Shown here: piece after piece, positions 44,115-53,600 of the stretch | Layout: each line of letters starts with the position of its first letter | Numbering within the stretch: the first letter of the stretch is position 1 | Assembly (NCBI GenBank): GCA_002426575.1 | Contig: DIRE01000075.1 | Location: 1-57,091, forward strand | Reading direction: 5' to 3' | DNA length: 57,091 nt | From: Clostridiaceae bacterium UBA5444 | Lineage (GTDB): Bacteria > Bacillota > Clostridia > Clostridiales > Oxobacteraceae | Position numbers and translations under genes: made by a program | The notes under the pieces: model-generated | Database searches by the model: none | What the model saw: the letters and a program-made list of their open reading frames with translations, nothing else | Told to the model about the DNA's origin: nothing

Positions 44115-45785
44115 ATGAAAAGAAAGATTAGCTTACTTCTTTGCTTAAGCTTACTTTTGGCTGTGTTTTTTACAGCATGCGGTAAATCTGATGATAATTC
44201 ACCAGAAGCAAAGGCAGGATATCCAAAAAGAGATGGAATGGAGGATACTCTTATAGTTGGGACTCACGAAACTAAGGGAGAGTTTATGCCTGCTTACTAT
44301 GGTACGACTTATGATGGCTATGTAAACCAACTAATATTTGATCAATTGCTAGCTAATAATGAAAAAGGTGAGTTAATACCAAGTGTTGCAAAAGATTGGA
44401 AGGTATCTGATGACAAGAAGACATACACATTCCATTTAAGGGATGATGTAAAGTTTACAGATGGGACACCTCTTACTGCAAAGGATGTTGAATTCACATA
44501 TCTAACCATTGCAGACCCTAATTATGATGGACGCTATATTACTATGGTATCTGATATTAAAGGATACAAAGAGTATCACGAAGATAAAAATGGCAAGGTA
44601 AAAAGTATATCAGGAATTAAGGTAGAGGATAAATACACAATTTCCTTTACATTTAATGAGGCCATGGTAACAAATATATACAACTGCCAAATGCTTATAA
44701 TGCCAAAGCATTATTATGGTTTTGAAAAAGGTGATATACCAAAACTAAAGACTCTTATGCAAAAGCCTTTAGGATCAGGAAAATATATATTTGTAAAGTA
44801 TGAGCCAAAGCAATATATTGAATTTAAGGCAAACCCCGATTATTTTGGTGGAGCGCCTAAAATTCCTAAATTAATAATGAAGTTTACTACTTCTGAAACT
44901 ATGCTCCAAGAGTTGGAAAAAGGAGGGGTGGATATACAGCTTGAAGTACCACCAAGCCCAGAAAATAAAGAGATTATAGATGATACAAAATTTCTTTCAA
45001 TTTGCGACTTCCCTGGAAACAACTATGGCTATATGGGATTTAACTTAAGAGATCCAAGACTTGCAGACAAAAATGTAAGGAAAGCATTAGTTTACGGATT
45101 TGATCGTAAAGCATTTGCAGACCTTTATTATAAGGGATATGCAGATGTTTGCAACCAGCCAATATCCGAAGCATCATGGGCTTACTCAGATGATGTAGAA
45201 AAGTATGAGTATGATGTTGACAAGGCAAATAAGCTTTTAGATGAGGCAGGTTGGAAAGTGGGAAGTGATGGAATCAGAGAGAAAGATGGCAAAAAACTCT
45301 CTTTTGTATGGGACACATATACGGATAGTAAATATGTTGAAACCCTTATTCCAATGCTTAAGGACAACTGGCAAAAGATAGGTGTTAAAGTTGAACCAAA
45401 TCTTATGGACTTTAATGCTTTAGCGGATAAAGTATATACACAGAGAAAGTTTGATATGTATAACATGTCATGGACATTAACTCTTGACCCTGATGCATAT
45501 GATCTATTCCACAGTGATGCAGATATTCCAGATGGAAACAACTCTGTAGGGTTTAGAAATGCAGAAAATGATAAGTTGATAATGGAGGAAAGAAAAGAAT
45601 TTGACCCTGAAAAGAGAAAAGTAATAATAAAAGAATGGGCAGATTTAATAGGTGATGAGCTGCCATATATGTTCCTTACACAAAATACAAACTGGGATAT
45701 ATATAGTGAACGTGTTAAAAACTATAAAACAAGTCCTTTTGTAGATTGGACTTATATAGTAAATCAACTTGAATTAGAAAAATAA
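44115..45785 (+). CDS. Oligopeptide/dipeptide ABC transporter substrate-binding lipoprotein (copy 2)
   Basis: 556 residues, SBP family 5, lipobox FTAC (Cys22). It aligns end to end with copy 1 almost without gaps and with the large majority of residues identical; differences cluster in the signal peptide, the segment just after it, and scattered charged surface sites. GAGGGGG precedes ATG 44115. Supplies the same permease, perhaps with altered peptide preference or under different regulation. Confidence 0.92.
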   Translation: MKRKISLLLCLSLLLAVFFTACGKSDDNSPEAKAGYPKRDGMEDTLIVGTHETKGEFMPAYYGTTYDGYVNQLIFDQLLANNEKGELIPSVAKDWKVSDDKKTYTFHLRDDVKFTDGTPLTAKDVEFTYLTIADPNYDGRYITMVSDIKGYKEYHEDKNGKVKSISGIKVEDKYTISFTFNEAMVTNIYNCQMLIMPKHYYGFEKGDIPKLKTLMQKPLGSGKYIFVKYEPKQYIEFKANPDYFGGAPKIPKLIMKFTTSETMLQELEKGGVDIQLEVPPSPENKEIIDDTKFLSICDFPGNNYGYMGFNLRDPRLADKNVRKALVYGFDRKAFADLYYKGYADVCNQPISEASWAYSDDVEKYEYDVDKANKLLDEAGWKVGSDGIREKDGKKLSFVWDTYTDSKYVETLIPMLKDNWQKIGVKVEPNLMDFNALADKVYTQRKFDMYNMSWTLTLDPDAYDLFHSDADIPDGNNSVGFRNAENDKLIMEERKEFDPEKRKVIIKEWADLIGDELPYMFLTQNTNWDIYSERVKNYKTSPFVDWTYIVNQLELEK

Positions 45786-45809
45786 TTATATATGTAACTC
45801 GGTAGTTAG

Positions 45810-45839
45810 CAGGCCTTAAACCCTATTGGTTTAAGCCTG
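45810..45839 (+). terminator. Hairpin after binding-protein copy 2
   Basis: CAGGC-TTAAACC pairs with GGTTTAAGCCTG (one bulge). No T-run follows, so it is likely a partial terminator or a 3' stabiliser separating abundant binding protein from the permease genes. The remaining gap to 46041 includes a 7-bp tandem repeat (GCTTATT, about three copies near 45953-45975). Confidence 0.55.
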
Positions 45840-46041
45840 TATAGCTCTTTCTAGCAATTTATATAGATAGAGCACTCTAGAGATTGTCTATATGGCTGGT
45901 GGATATTAAAATAATATAGCGTTTTATGTTCATCAGCTATATTAGGTTTTATGCTTATTGCTTATTGCTTATAGGTCTATTCTCTGTGCATAGTTTGTAT
46001 TTATACCGGGTTCATTCTAAAAATTATGAAGGGGTGAAAAA

Positions 46042-47004
46042 ATGTTAAAGTATATATTAAAGCGTTTGCTTCATCTAATTCCGGTAGTAATAATAATATC
46101 TATATGTATATTTTGTATAGTGAAGATGGCACCGGGAGACCCTGTAGGTGCAAACGTTGATCCGAGAGCTACTGCGGAACAAAAGGCTGCGGAAAGAGAA
46201 AGGCTTGGGCTTACTAAGCCATTGCATATACAGTACCTTAAATGGCTGGAGCGTTCTATAAAAGGAGATTTTGGTGAATCATATTTGTATAAACAACCTG
46301 TAAGTGAGGTTATACCACAATTTATTTGGAATAGTTTTTTATTAAATGTAGTTGTATATATAATAGCGTTTTTAATTGCTATACCTGTAGGTATAATGAC
46401 TGCAGTTAAGCAGTATTCAAAGACGGACAACTTTTGGGCTATATTTTCTATAATAGGAATTTCAATGCCTAGTTTCTTTTTTGGACTATTATTAATTTAT
46501 GCTTTTTCAGTAAAGTTAAACTGGTTTCCTATGAATGGTATGATTACCCCAGGTAAAAATGCTATGGGATTTGCAAAATTTGTAGATGTTATAAAGCACA
46601 TGGTACTCCCTGCTATAGTTTTAACAGTAGGAAGCCTAGCAGGATTAGTTAGATACACAAGGACAAGCATGCTCGAGGTAATAAATGAAGACTATATAAG
46701 GACTGCTCGTTCAAAAGGTTTAAGTGAAAAGGTGGTAATATATAAACATGCCTTCCGCAATGCTTTAATACCTATAATAACTTTATTGGGTTTTTCTATA
46801 CCAGGACTATTTTCAGGAGCTGTAATACTTGAAAAGGTTTTTGTATGGCCTGGAATAGGTAATGTACTAATGGATGCAATAAATGCTAGAGATTATAATA
46901 TGGTAATGGCACTAAACATATTTTTTGCGTTGTTAACGCTTCTAGGCAACTTATTAGCTGATATTGGATATGCCTTGGTAGACCCAAGAGTTAAGGTAGA
47001 ATAG
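46042..47004 (+). CDS. Peptide ABC transporter permease (DppB/OppB type)
   Basis: 320 residues with six predicted membrane segments. The N-terminal signature APGDPVG is typical of DppB/OppB, and the cytoplasmic EAA loop is RTARSKGLSEKVVIYKHAFRNA (position about 218-239). GAAGGGGTG precedes ATG 46042. First gene of the membrane complex, 14 bp before the second permease. Confidence 0.93.
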   Translation: MLKYILKRLLHLIPVVIIISICIFCIVKMAPGDPVGANVDPRATAEQKAAERERLGLTKPLHIQYLKWLERSIKGDFGESYLYKQPVSEVIPQFIWNSFLLNVVVYIIAFLIAIPVGIMTAVKQYSKTDNFWAIFSIIGISMPSFFFGLLLIYAFSVKLNWFPMNGMITPGKNAMGFAKFVDVIKHMVLPAIVLTVGSLAGLVRYTRTSMLEVINEDYIRTARSKGLSEKVVIYKHAFRNALIPIITLLGFSIPGLFSGAVILEKVFVWPGIGNVLMDAINARDYNMVMALNIFFALLTLLGNLLADIGYALVDPRVKVE

Positions 47005-47018
47005 GGGGGAGAGATAGG

Positions 47019-47960
47019 ATGAATAATAATCTTGAGCCAAAGGTTGGATCTGAGACAGAAAATAGCAGCCTAGAGAATAAGGTTGATAATATAGAAAGTC
47101 CATGGAATATGGTGTATAAAAGATTTAGAAAGAATAAAATAGGCATGTTTGGGTTTATAATGTTGCTTATTATAATTCTTCTAGTTGCACTTGCTCCAAT
47201 TTTAACACCTTATGGACCTAATGATATGGATTATTCAAATACCAATAAACCACCTTCAGCAGCTCATATACTAGGAACAGATGAGCTTGGCAGGGACTAC
47301 CTAACGAGGGTGCTCTACGGCGGACGTGTATCCATGAAAGTAGGAGTCTTTGCTGTAGTAATAAGCGTTGTATTAGGAGCAATTGTAGGAGGAATAGCAG
47401 GATATTATGGCGGATGGGTAGATAATATACTGATGCGTATATCAGAAATAGTTATGTCATTTCCATTTCTGCCGCTGGCTATTACCATATCTTCCGTGGT
47501 AGGGACTAGCGTCCCCCCTGAAGGAAAGATGTATATAGTTATGGCCATAATAGGTCTTTTAAGCTGGCCAGGACTTGCAAGATTAATTAGAGGACAGATA
47601 TTGTCTTTAAGAGAACAGGAATTTGTACTTGCTGCAAAAGCTATGGGGATAAAAGATAGAAAGATAATAGCAAGGCATCTTCTTCCAAATACATTAGGGT
47701 ATATAATTGTAAGCGCGACCCTTGAAATGGCTTCAGCAATTATGAGCGAAGCTGCACTATCTTACCTAGGACTTGGTGTTACACCACCAGTACCAACATG
47801 GGGAAATCTTATACAAAGCACAAAAGACTTGTACACTTTAAAAAATCGTGCGTGGCTTTGGATACCTCCAGGAATATGTATAATATTAGCAGTTATGAGC
47901 ATAAACCTTTTCGGAGATGGACTCAGAGATGCTATTGACCCTAAGTCAAAGGTCCTATAG
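47019..47960 (+). CDS. Peptide ABC transporter permease (DppC/OppC type)
   Basis: 313 residues. A cytoplasmic N-terminal extension (about 40 residues) is followed by TM1 and the OppC signature HILGTDELGRDYLTRVLYGGR; the EAA loop VLAAKAMGIKDRKIIARHLLPN lies near residue 205. GGGGGGAGAG precedes ATG 47019. Pairs with the DppB-like permease. Confidence 0.93.
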   Translation: MNNNLEPKVGSETENSSLENKVDNIESPWNMVYKRFRKNKIGMFGFIMLLIIILLVALAPILTPYGPNDMDYSNTNKPPSAAHILGTDELGRDYLTRVLYGGRVSMKVGVFAVVISVVLGAIVGGIAGYYGGWVDNILMRISEIVMSFPFLPLAITISSVVGTSVPPEGKMYIVMAIIGLLSWPGLARLIRGQILSLREQEFVLAAKAMGIKDRKIIARHLLPNTLGYIIVSATLEMASAIMSEAALSYLGLGVTPPVPTWGNLIQSTKDLYTLKNRAWLWIPPGICIILAVMSINLFGDGLRDAIDPKSKVL

Positions 47961-47972
47961 GAGGTAGATAGA

Positions 47973-48947
47973 ATGGATAAATTATTAGAAGTAAAAGGAT
48001 TAAAGACCTATTTTTATACAAGTAGAGGGGTTGTTAAAGCAGTAGATGGGGTGGATTTTAGCGTAGAGCCTGGAAAGACTCTTGGTATTGTTGGAGAGTC
48101 GGGATGTGGCAAAAGTATAAGCTCCATGTCAATTTTAAGGCTGATACCATCACCTCCTGGGAAGATAGAAGAAGGACAGATACTATTCAATGGCAAGGAT
48201 TTAATAAAAGTTTCTGATGAGGAGATGAGGAATATTCGTGGAAATGATATATCCATGATATTCCAAGAACCAATGACTTCTTTAAATCCTGTATTTACTG
48301 TAGGATATCAGATTATGGAGATATTAATGCTTCATCAAAATATGAGCGAAGAGGAAGCACAGAAAAAGACAATTGAGATGTTAAAGCTTGTTAGAATACC
48401 GAGAGCTGAGAAGGTGGTTAATGAATACCCTCACCAATTATCTGGAGGTATGAGGCAGAGGGTTATGATAGCTATGGCTCTTGCGTGTCAGCCAAAGCTT
48501 TTGATAGCAGATGAGCCTACAACTGCTCTTGATGTTACAATACAAGCTCAAATACTTGAACTTATGGACGAACTTAAAGTTAAATTAAATACATCCATAA
48601 TGCTTATAACTCATGATTTAGGAGTAATAGCAGAAATGGCGGATCATGTAATAGTTATGTATGCTGGTAAGGTTGTAGAGGATGCACCAGTTGAAGAATT
48701 ATTTGAGAGTCCAAGGCATCCATATACTATAGGGCTTATGAACTCTATACCATCTATGGTTAAGGAAGGCTGCAGGCTTGAAAGCATTGAAGGGTCTGTC
48801 CCAAATCCATTAGAACTGCCAAATGGATGTTACTTTAACCCAAGATGTAAATATGCAACAGATGAGTGCAGACATAAACAACCAGACATACAAGAGATAA
48901 ATGAGAATCACAAAGTTAGATGTTTTAGAGCAAGGGAGGTTTTATAA
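47973..48947 (+). CDS. Peptide ABC transporter ATP-binding protein (DppD/OppD type)
   Basis: 324 residues. Walker A GESGCGKS, signature LSGGMRQR, Walker B LLIADEPTTALD and H-loop ITHDLG are intact. The C-terminal oligopeptide/dipeptide transporter domain contains a cysteine cluster (GCYFNPRCKYATDEC...RCF) that in this family can bind an iron-sulfur cluster. AGGAGG precedes ATG 47973; the stop is directly followed by dppF. Confidence 0.94.
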   Translation: MDKLLEVKGLKTYFYTSRGVVKAVDGVDFSVEPGKTLGIVGESGCGKSISSMSILRLIPSPPGKIEEGQILFNGKDLIKVSDEEMRNIRGNDISMIFQEPMTSLNPVFTVGYQIMEILMLHQNMSEEEAQKKTIEMLKLVRIPRAEKVVNEYPHQLSGGMRQRVMIAMALACQPKLLIADEPTTALDVTIQAQILELMDELKVKLNTSIMLITHDLGVIAEMADHVIVMYAGKVVEDAPVEELFESPRHPYTIGLMNSIPSMVKEGCRLESIEGSVPNPLELPNGCYFNPRCKYATDECRHKQPDIQEINENHKVRCFRAREVL

Positions 48948-49919
48948 ATGGCTGAACCATTACTGGAAGTTAAAAATCTAAAAAAGTATTTTCCTATACA
49001 GAGTGGTTTTTTGCGCTTCCACACGGGAGATGTTAAAGCTGTTGACGATATATCCTTTACTCTAAATAAAGGTGAAACCTTTGGACTTGTTGGAGAATCA
49101 GGGTGTGGAAAATCAACTACAGGAAGGACACTGCTTAATTTATATCCTCCAACAAGCGGTGAAGTATATTACAAGGGACAAAATATATATAAGGCTAAGA
49201 AAAAAGATATACTAAAACTTAGAAGAGAAATGCAGATAGTTTTTCAAGATCCATATAGTTCATTAAACCCAAGAATGACTGTATCCCAGATTGTAGGGGA
49301 AGCATTAGTAGATCATGGAATATATAAAAAAGGAAAAGAATTAGATGATTATCTAGGCGAGGTTATCGACTACTGCGGATTGGCAAAATACCATTTGAAC
49401 CGCTATCCTCATGAATTTTCTGGCGGACAGCGTCAGCGTATAGGAATAGCGAGGGCACTTGCATTAAACCCATCGTTTATTGTAGCAGATGAACCTGTAT
49501 CAGCCCTTGATGTATCTATACAATCCCAGATAATAAACCTTTTAACAGATTTGCAGGAGGAGAAGGAGCTATCCTATTTGTTTATATCTCATGACCTTGG
49601 AGTTGTGAAATATATAAGTCATAGGGTAGGGGTTATGTATTTAGGTTCTCTAGTGGAACTTTCGGATAAAGATACATTATTTAGTAACCCAAAACATCCT
49701 TATACTCAGGCATTATTATCTGCAATTCCAGTTCCAGACCCAAAGACAAAGAGGAAACGCTTGATATTAGAAGGGGACATTCCAAGCCCTGCTAATCCAC
49801 CATCTGGATGTAAGTTCCATACTCGCTGCATATATGCAAAGGATATATGCAAAGAGGAGGTTCCGGAGTTTAAAGACTTAGGAGGGAATCACTTTGTTTC
49901 GTGCCATCTGGCAAAATAG
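48948..49919 (+). CDS. Peptide ABC transporter ATP-binding protein (DppF/OppF type)
   Basis: 323 residues. Walker A GESGCGKS, signature FSGGQRQR, Walker B FIVADEPVSALD and H-loop ISHDLG. The C-terminal domain has the same cysteine pattern (GCKFHTRCIYAKDIC...SCH). Begins one base after the DppD-like gene. Its 3' end overlaps a small membrane-protein gene by 26 bp. Confidence 0.94.
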   Translation: MAEPLLEVKNLKKYFPIQSGFLRFHTGDVKAVDDISFTLNKGETFGLVGESGCGKSTTGRTLLNLYPPTSGEVYYKGQNIYKAKKKDILKLRREMQIVFQDPYSSLNPRMTVSQIVGEALVDHGIYKKGKELDDYLGEVIDYCGLAKYHLNRYPHEFSGGQRQRIGIARALALNPSFIVADEPVSALDVSIQSQIINLLTDLQEEKELSYLFISHDLGVVKYISHRVGVMYLGSLVELSDKDTLFSNPKHPYTQALLSAIPVPDPKTKRKRLILEGDIPSPANPPSGCKFHTRCIYAKDICKEEVPEFKDLGGNHFVSCHLAK

Positions 49920-50118
49920 AAGAGATGTTAAAAGGCGTGAAGAGGAATTAAAGCTTGAGATAAAAGAAAAATATGGAGACGAAAAACTTGAAATTACAAA
50001 AGAAGACATACTTGCAATGATTATTGCTGCGTTTCAGGTTTTTGTCCCAGTAATACTGATTATAGCAGGAGTGTTTGGCCTATTTATATGGTTTTTTACC
50101 AAGGTATATTTAAAATAA
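49894..50118 (+). CDS. Small membrane protein coupled to the peptide transporter operon
   Basis: 74 residues starting with TTG 49894, which lies 7 nt after AGGAGGG inside the 3' end of the dppF-like gene. The N-terminal half is highly charged (possible coiled coil) and a single hydrophobic helix covers about residues 46-70. No family recognised. The good ribosome-binding site, the 26-bp overlap and the terminator right after it indicate a real last gene of the operon. Confidence 0.6.
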   Translation: MFRAIWQNRRDVKRREEELKLEIKEKYGDEKLEITKEDILAMIIAAFQVFVPVILIIAGVFGLFIWFFTKVYLK

Positions 50119-50120
50119 AA

Positions 50121-50153
50121 CTCTGCAGGGAATTTTTCCTGCAGGGTTTTTTT
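50121..50153 (+). terminator. Terminator of the peptide transporter operon
   Basis: CTCTGCAGG at 50121-50129 pairs with CCTGCAGGG at 50138-50146, followed by seven T residues. Confidence 0.9.
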
Positions 50154-50205
50154 AGATATACCCGTTTTTTGTTTTCGAGGGATATAGGCATTTCGGGAGA
50201 AGTAA

Positions 50206-50247
50206 AAGTCAATCAACATATCCTGCTTAAAAAGCCAACTGTTACTT
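50206..50247 (-). repeat. Second copy of the 33.65-kb repeat block
   Basis: Read on the minus strand this 42-nt block matches 33646-33686 at 38 of 42 aligned columns (three substitutions and one gap, counted by eye). Only one arm region is present here, so the long hairpin of the 33-kb copy is not formed. Confidence 0.75.
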
Positions 50248-50308
50248 AAAACATGGCCTTTTATCTAAATTAGCAGAAGATTCACAACAGTATTAATTGT
50301 ATTAATTT

Positions 50309-50416
50309 ACAACGTTTATCCATGATTTTAATACATATGTCCATTTTATAACGTTTGTAGTAAATATATACTCTAATTAATTAATATTGAACAAACGTTA
50401 TATTATATAATATAAC
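50309..50416 (+). promoter_or_regulatory. Repeated AACGTTTRT sites and possible promoter upstream of the surface protein gene
   Basis: TATAACGTTTGT (50347-50358) and its exact inverse ACAAACGTTATA (50391-50402) flank a 32-nt spacer; a third site AACGTTTAT is at 50311-50319. A possible weak promoter (TTGAAC 50387-50392, TATAAC 50411-50416, spacing 18) overlaps the right-hand site. The binding factor is unknown. Apart from this and the repeat above, the gap 50154-50608 holds nothing I can identify. Confidence 0.4.
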
Positions 50417-50608
50417 GCTTATGGTAACTAAAAAAGAGAAAGCTAGATTACCCCAGCTGCCTAAATGATTTAATACACATTGGGAGATACTGTAATAAAA
50501 TAAATATAGAATTATATTTACGAATGTAAAGAATAAAGAGGGTGAGAAAAGAGGGAAGTGAAAACAGTTTAGAGCAATTTAAAAATTTTATGGGAGGGAT
50601 AAAATCTA

Positions 50609-53600
50609 ATGTCAAAAAAATTTAGGAAGGTATTTTCGGTATTTTTTGTTTTCTATTTCGCATTTCTACAGGTGGCCTTGGCGGCCCCTATACCTGAAGT
50701 AAAATCTAGCAGCAATAGACTAGCAGGCGATGATAGGTACAAAACAGCTATAGAGGTATCAAAGAATGGTTGGGATAAATCAGAATATGCGGTTGTTGTA
50801 AGAGGGGATGATTTTGCAGATGCACTTTGTGCTGCACCTCTTGCAAAAAAGTATAATGCACCAATTCTTTTAACTCAGACCAAAGAAATAAACTCAGATG
50901 CTTTAAATGAGGTTAAAAGATTACAAGTAAAACATGCTTTTGTAGTAGGTGGAGATAAAGCTATCTCACAAAAGGTTGAGAAAGACTTGAAGGCACAAGT
51001 AGCTGATGTTACGCGTATAAGTGGTAATGACAGGTATGAAACATCTGTAGAGATTGCAAAAAGGTTAGATTTAAATGGCAAAATAGCTGTGGCTACAGGT
51101 AGTGATTTTGCTGATGCTCTTTCTATATCAAGCATAGCTGCTAAATTAGGCATGCCAATATTGCTTACTGAAAAGAACAAATTACCTAATGAAGTTAAAA
51201 AGTATATAAGTGATAAATCAATAGACAAAACCTATGTAATAGGTGGGACAAGTGTTATAAGCAATACAGTATTAAATAGTCTTCCAAAGGCTTCTAGAAT
51301 AAGTGGAAATAATAGATTCGAAACCAACTTAGCTATTATGAAGGAGTTTGAAAATGAAATAAGCTTTGGGACAATATACCTTGCAGTAGGATATGGGCCG
51401 ACAGGCAAAGAATTTGCTGATGCTCTTTCAGGAGCAGCTCTTGCAGCACAAAAGGGTGCTCCTATTGTAATAGTATATAATACAGTAGATACTAAAGTGC
51501 TAGATTATCTAAAGTCTAAAGTGTCCTCTTCCATAAAGGTTATTGCTTTAGGAGGAGTAAAGGCAGTACCTGAATCAGTATTAAATACTGTAACTAAACT
51601 CGTAGATGATAATACCCCTATAGATCCGGGACAACCTGGTGGTGATGATAAGTCCTATGCTATGTGGGTTCCTACTAATTGTGAGAAAATACTTAAAGAT
51701 CAAGACGCACCTAAAGATGCCAATACAAAATTAAATATTGAAGCTGCAAAAAATGAATATGAGGGAGGGCAGGTAATATTAAAAGCAGTAGATAAGGAGC
51801 TTACTAATGTAAGCGCGAATGTAACCGATCTTACATTTGGGGATTCAAAAATACCTGCTGATCAGATAAGCATTTATAGGCAGCATTATATACATGTAAC
51901 AGAGCCAACTACAGATCTTAACCCTGGATGGTATCCAGATGCACTGATACCACTTACAGGTTCAAATTCAACTTTTACTGTTGAAAAGGGTAAGAATCAG
52001 GGAATATGGATTACTGTACATGTACCTAAAGGAACTACTGCAGGAGTATACGAAGGTAAATTAAATATAAAAGGTAATGGTATAGATGAAAGTATTCCAA
52101 TTAAAATGACGGTGCGGGATTTTGAGTTAACTGATGAGAGCCATAGTAAAACAGCATTTGCTACATGGTGGGGTCATATACCTTATGGTCATCCTAATGC
52201 ACCCAAGGGCAGTAAAGAATATATGGATCTTATAAAGAATTACTACTCATTCTTTCTTGATTACCGTATATCATCAACATATTTGCCGGTTGATGACAGC
52301 GATGTAGATAAATTTGTAGAAGAAGCAGAACCTTATATAAAAGATCCAAGAGTAACTGCTTATAGTATACCTTACTATAGTGATGCAACAAAGACAGCTG
52401 GCCTGGTTAAAAAGCTAAAAGAAAAAGATTTACTAGATAAAGGATATTTCTATATAATTGATGAGCCAGGACCTGATCAATTTGCCCATATAAATGATGT
52501 TGGGAAAACAATAAAAGGTTTTGACAAAGATGTGAAACACCTTGTAACCATGGATATAAATGATGCTGTAAAAGGGTCAGTAAATTTATGGTGTTCCATT
52601 TTAACTTCGTGGGTTGGAGAATACCCACAGCTTGCGAGAGAGTATCAGAATCAAGGGGACAGCGTTTGGTGGTATACTTGTGTAAATCCTAAGAAGCCAT
52701 TCCCTTCCTATCACATAGACGATTATTTAACAGGCGCAAGAATGCTTTCTTGGATGCAGAAATCTTATAATGTAGAAGGGAATTTATATTGGGCAACTAA
52801 TATATACCAGAAGTATGATTTAGAAAAAGGATATATACCAAGAGATATATGGAATGATCCTAAAGCATTCCCAGGTGCTAATGGCGACGGATATTTGGTA
52901 TACCCTGGTACAGACTATGGTATAAATGGTCCTATTGGAACAATACGTCTTGAAGCAATAAGAGATGGGAATGAAGATTATGAATATCTATGGACACTTG
53001 AAAAAGAGATGAAGGAAGCAGCTAATTCTCTCGGAATTGAGTATAATACAGAGGAAGCAATGAAGACCTATTTTGATAGATTATTTAAATCTGTAAAATC
53101 ATATAATAATGACCCTGAGAATTTATTAGAAGTAAGAAGGGAAGTAGCACAGGATATTGTCAATCTTAACAAAGATCCTAAGTATCTTGTTAAAATAGGA
53201 GAAAGTTCAGCAGATGAGACTAAAATTACTATTTATGCAGAGAAAGGATCATCAATAAAAGTTAATGGTGATGTAATTAATGATGTTACAAATGAGGGAA
53301 ATTCAGTAAAGGCAGAAGTTGCAGTTAAATCAAATATAGGATTAAATGAAGTATGCATAGCAGTAGAAAAGGATGGAAAAGTAAATACTAGCGTAAAGAA
53401 GTATGTTGTTACACAACCAGAGACTAAAACGTACCCTGTTAAGATAAGCTATTTTGAAAAGCCTGAGGACGTGGAGAAGTGGAAACTAGACAATACTATA
53501 ACATCCATATCTGACCGCTTAGCATCTCAGGGAATAAATTCTATGCAGGTTACTTATAAGCCTGGTGTAGATTGGCCAAATATAAGGCTATCTCAGGATA

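Noticed and set aside
45945..45980. Tandem GCTTATT repeat as a functional element
   Set aside because: Only about three short low-complexity units; no supporting context.
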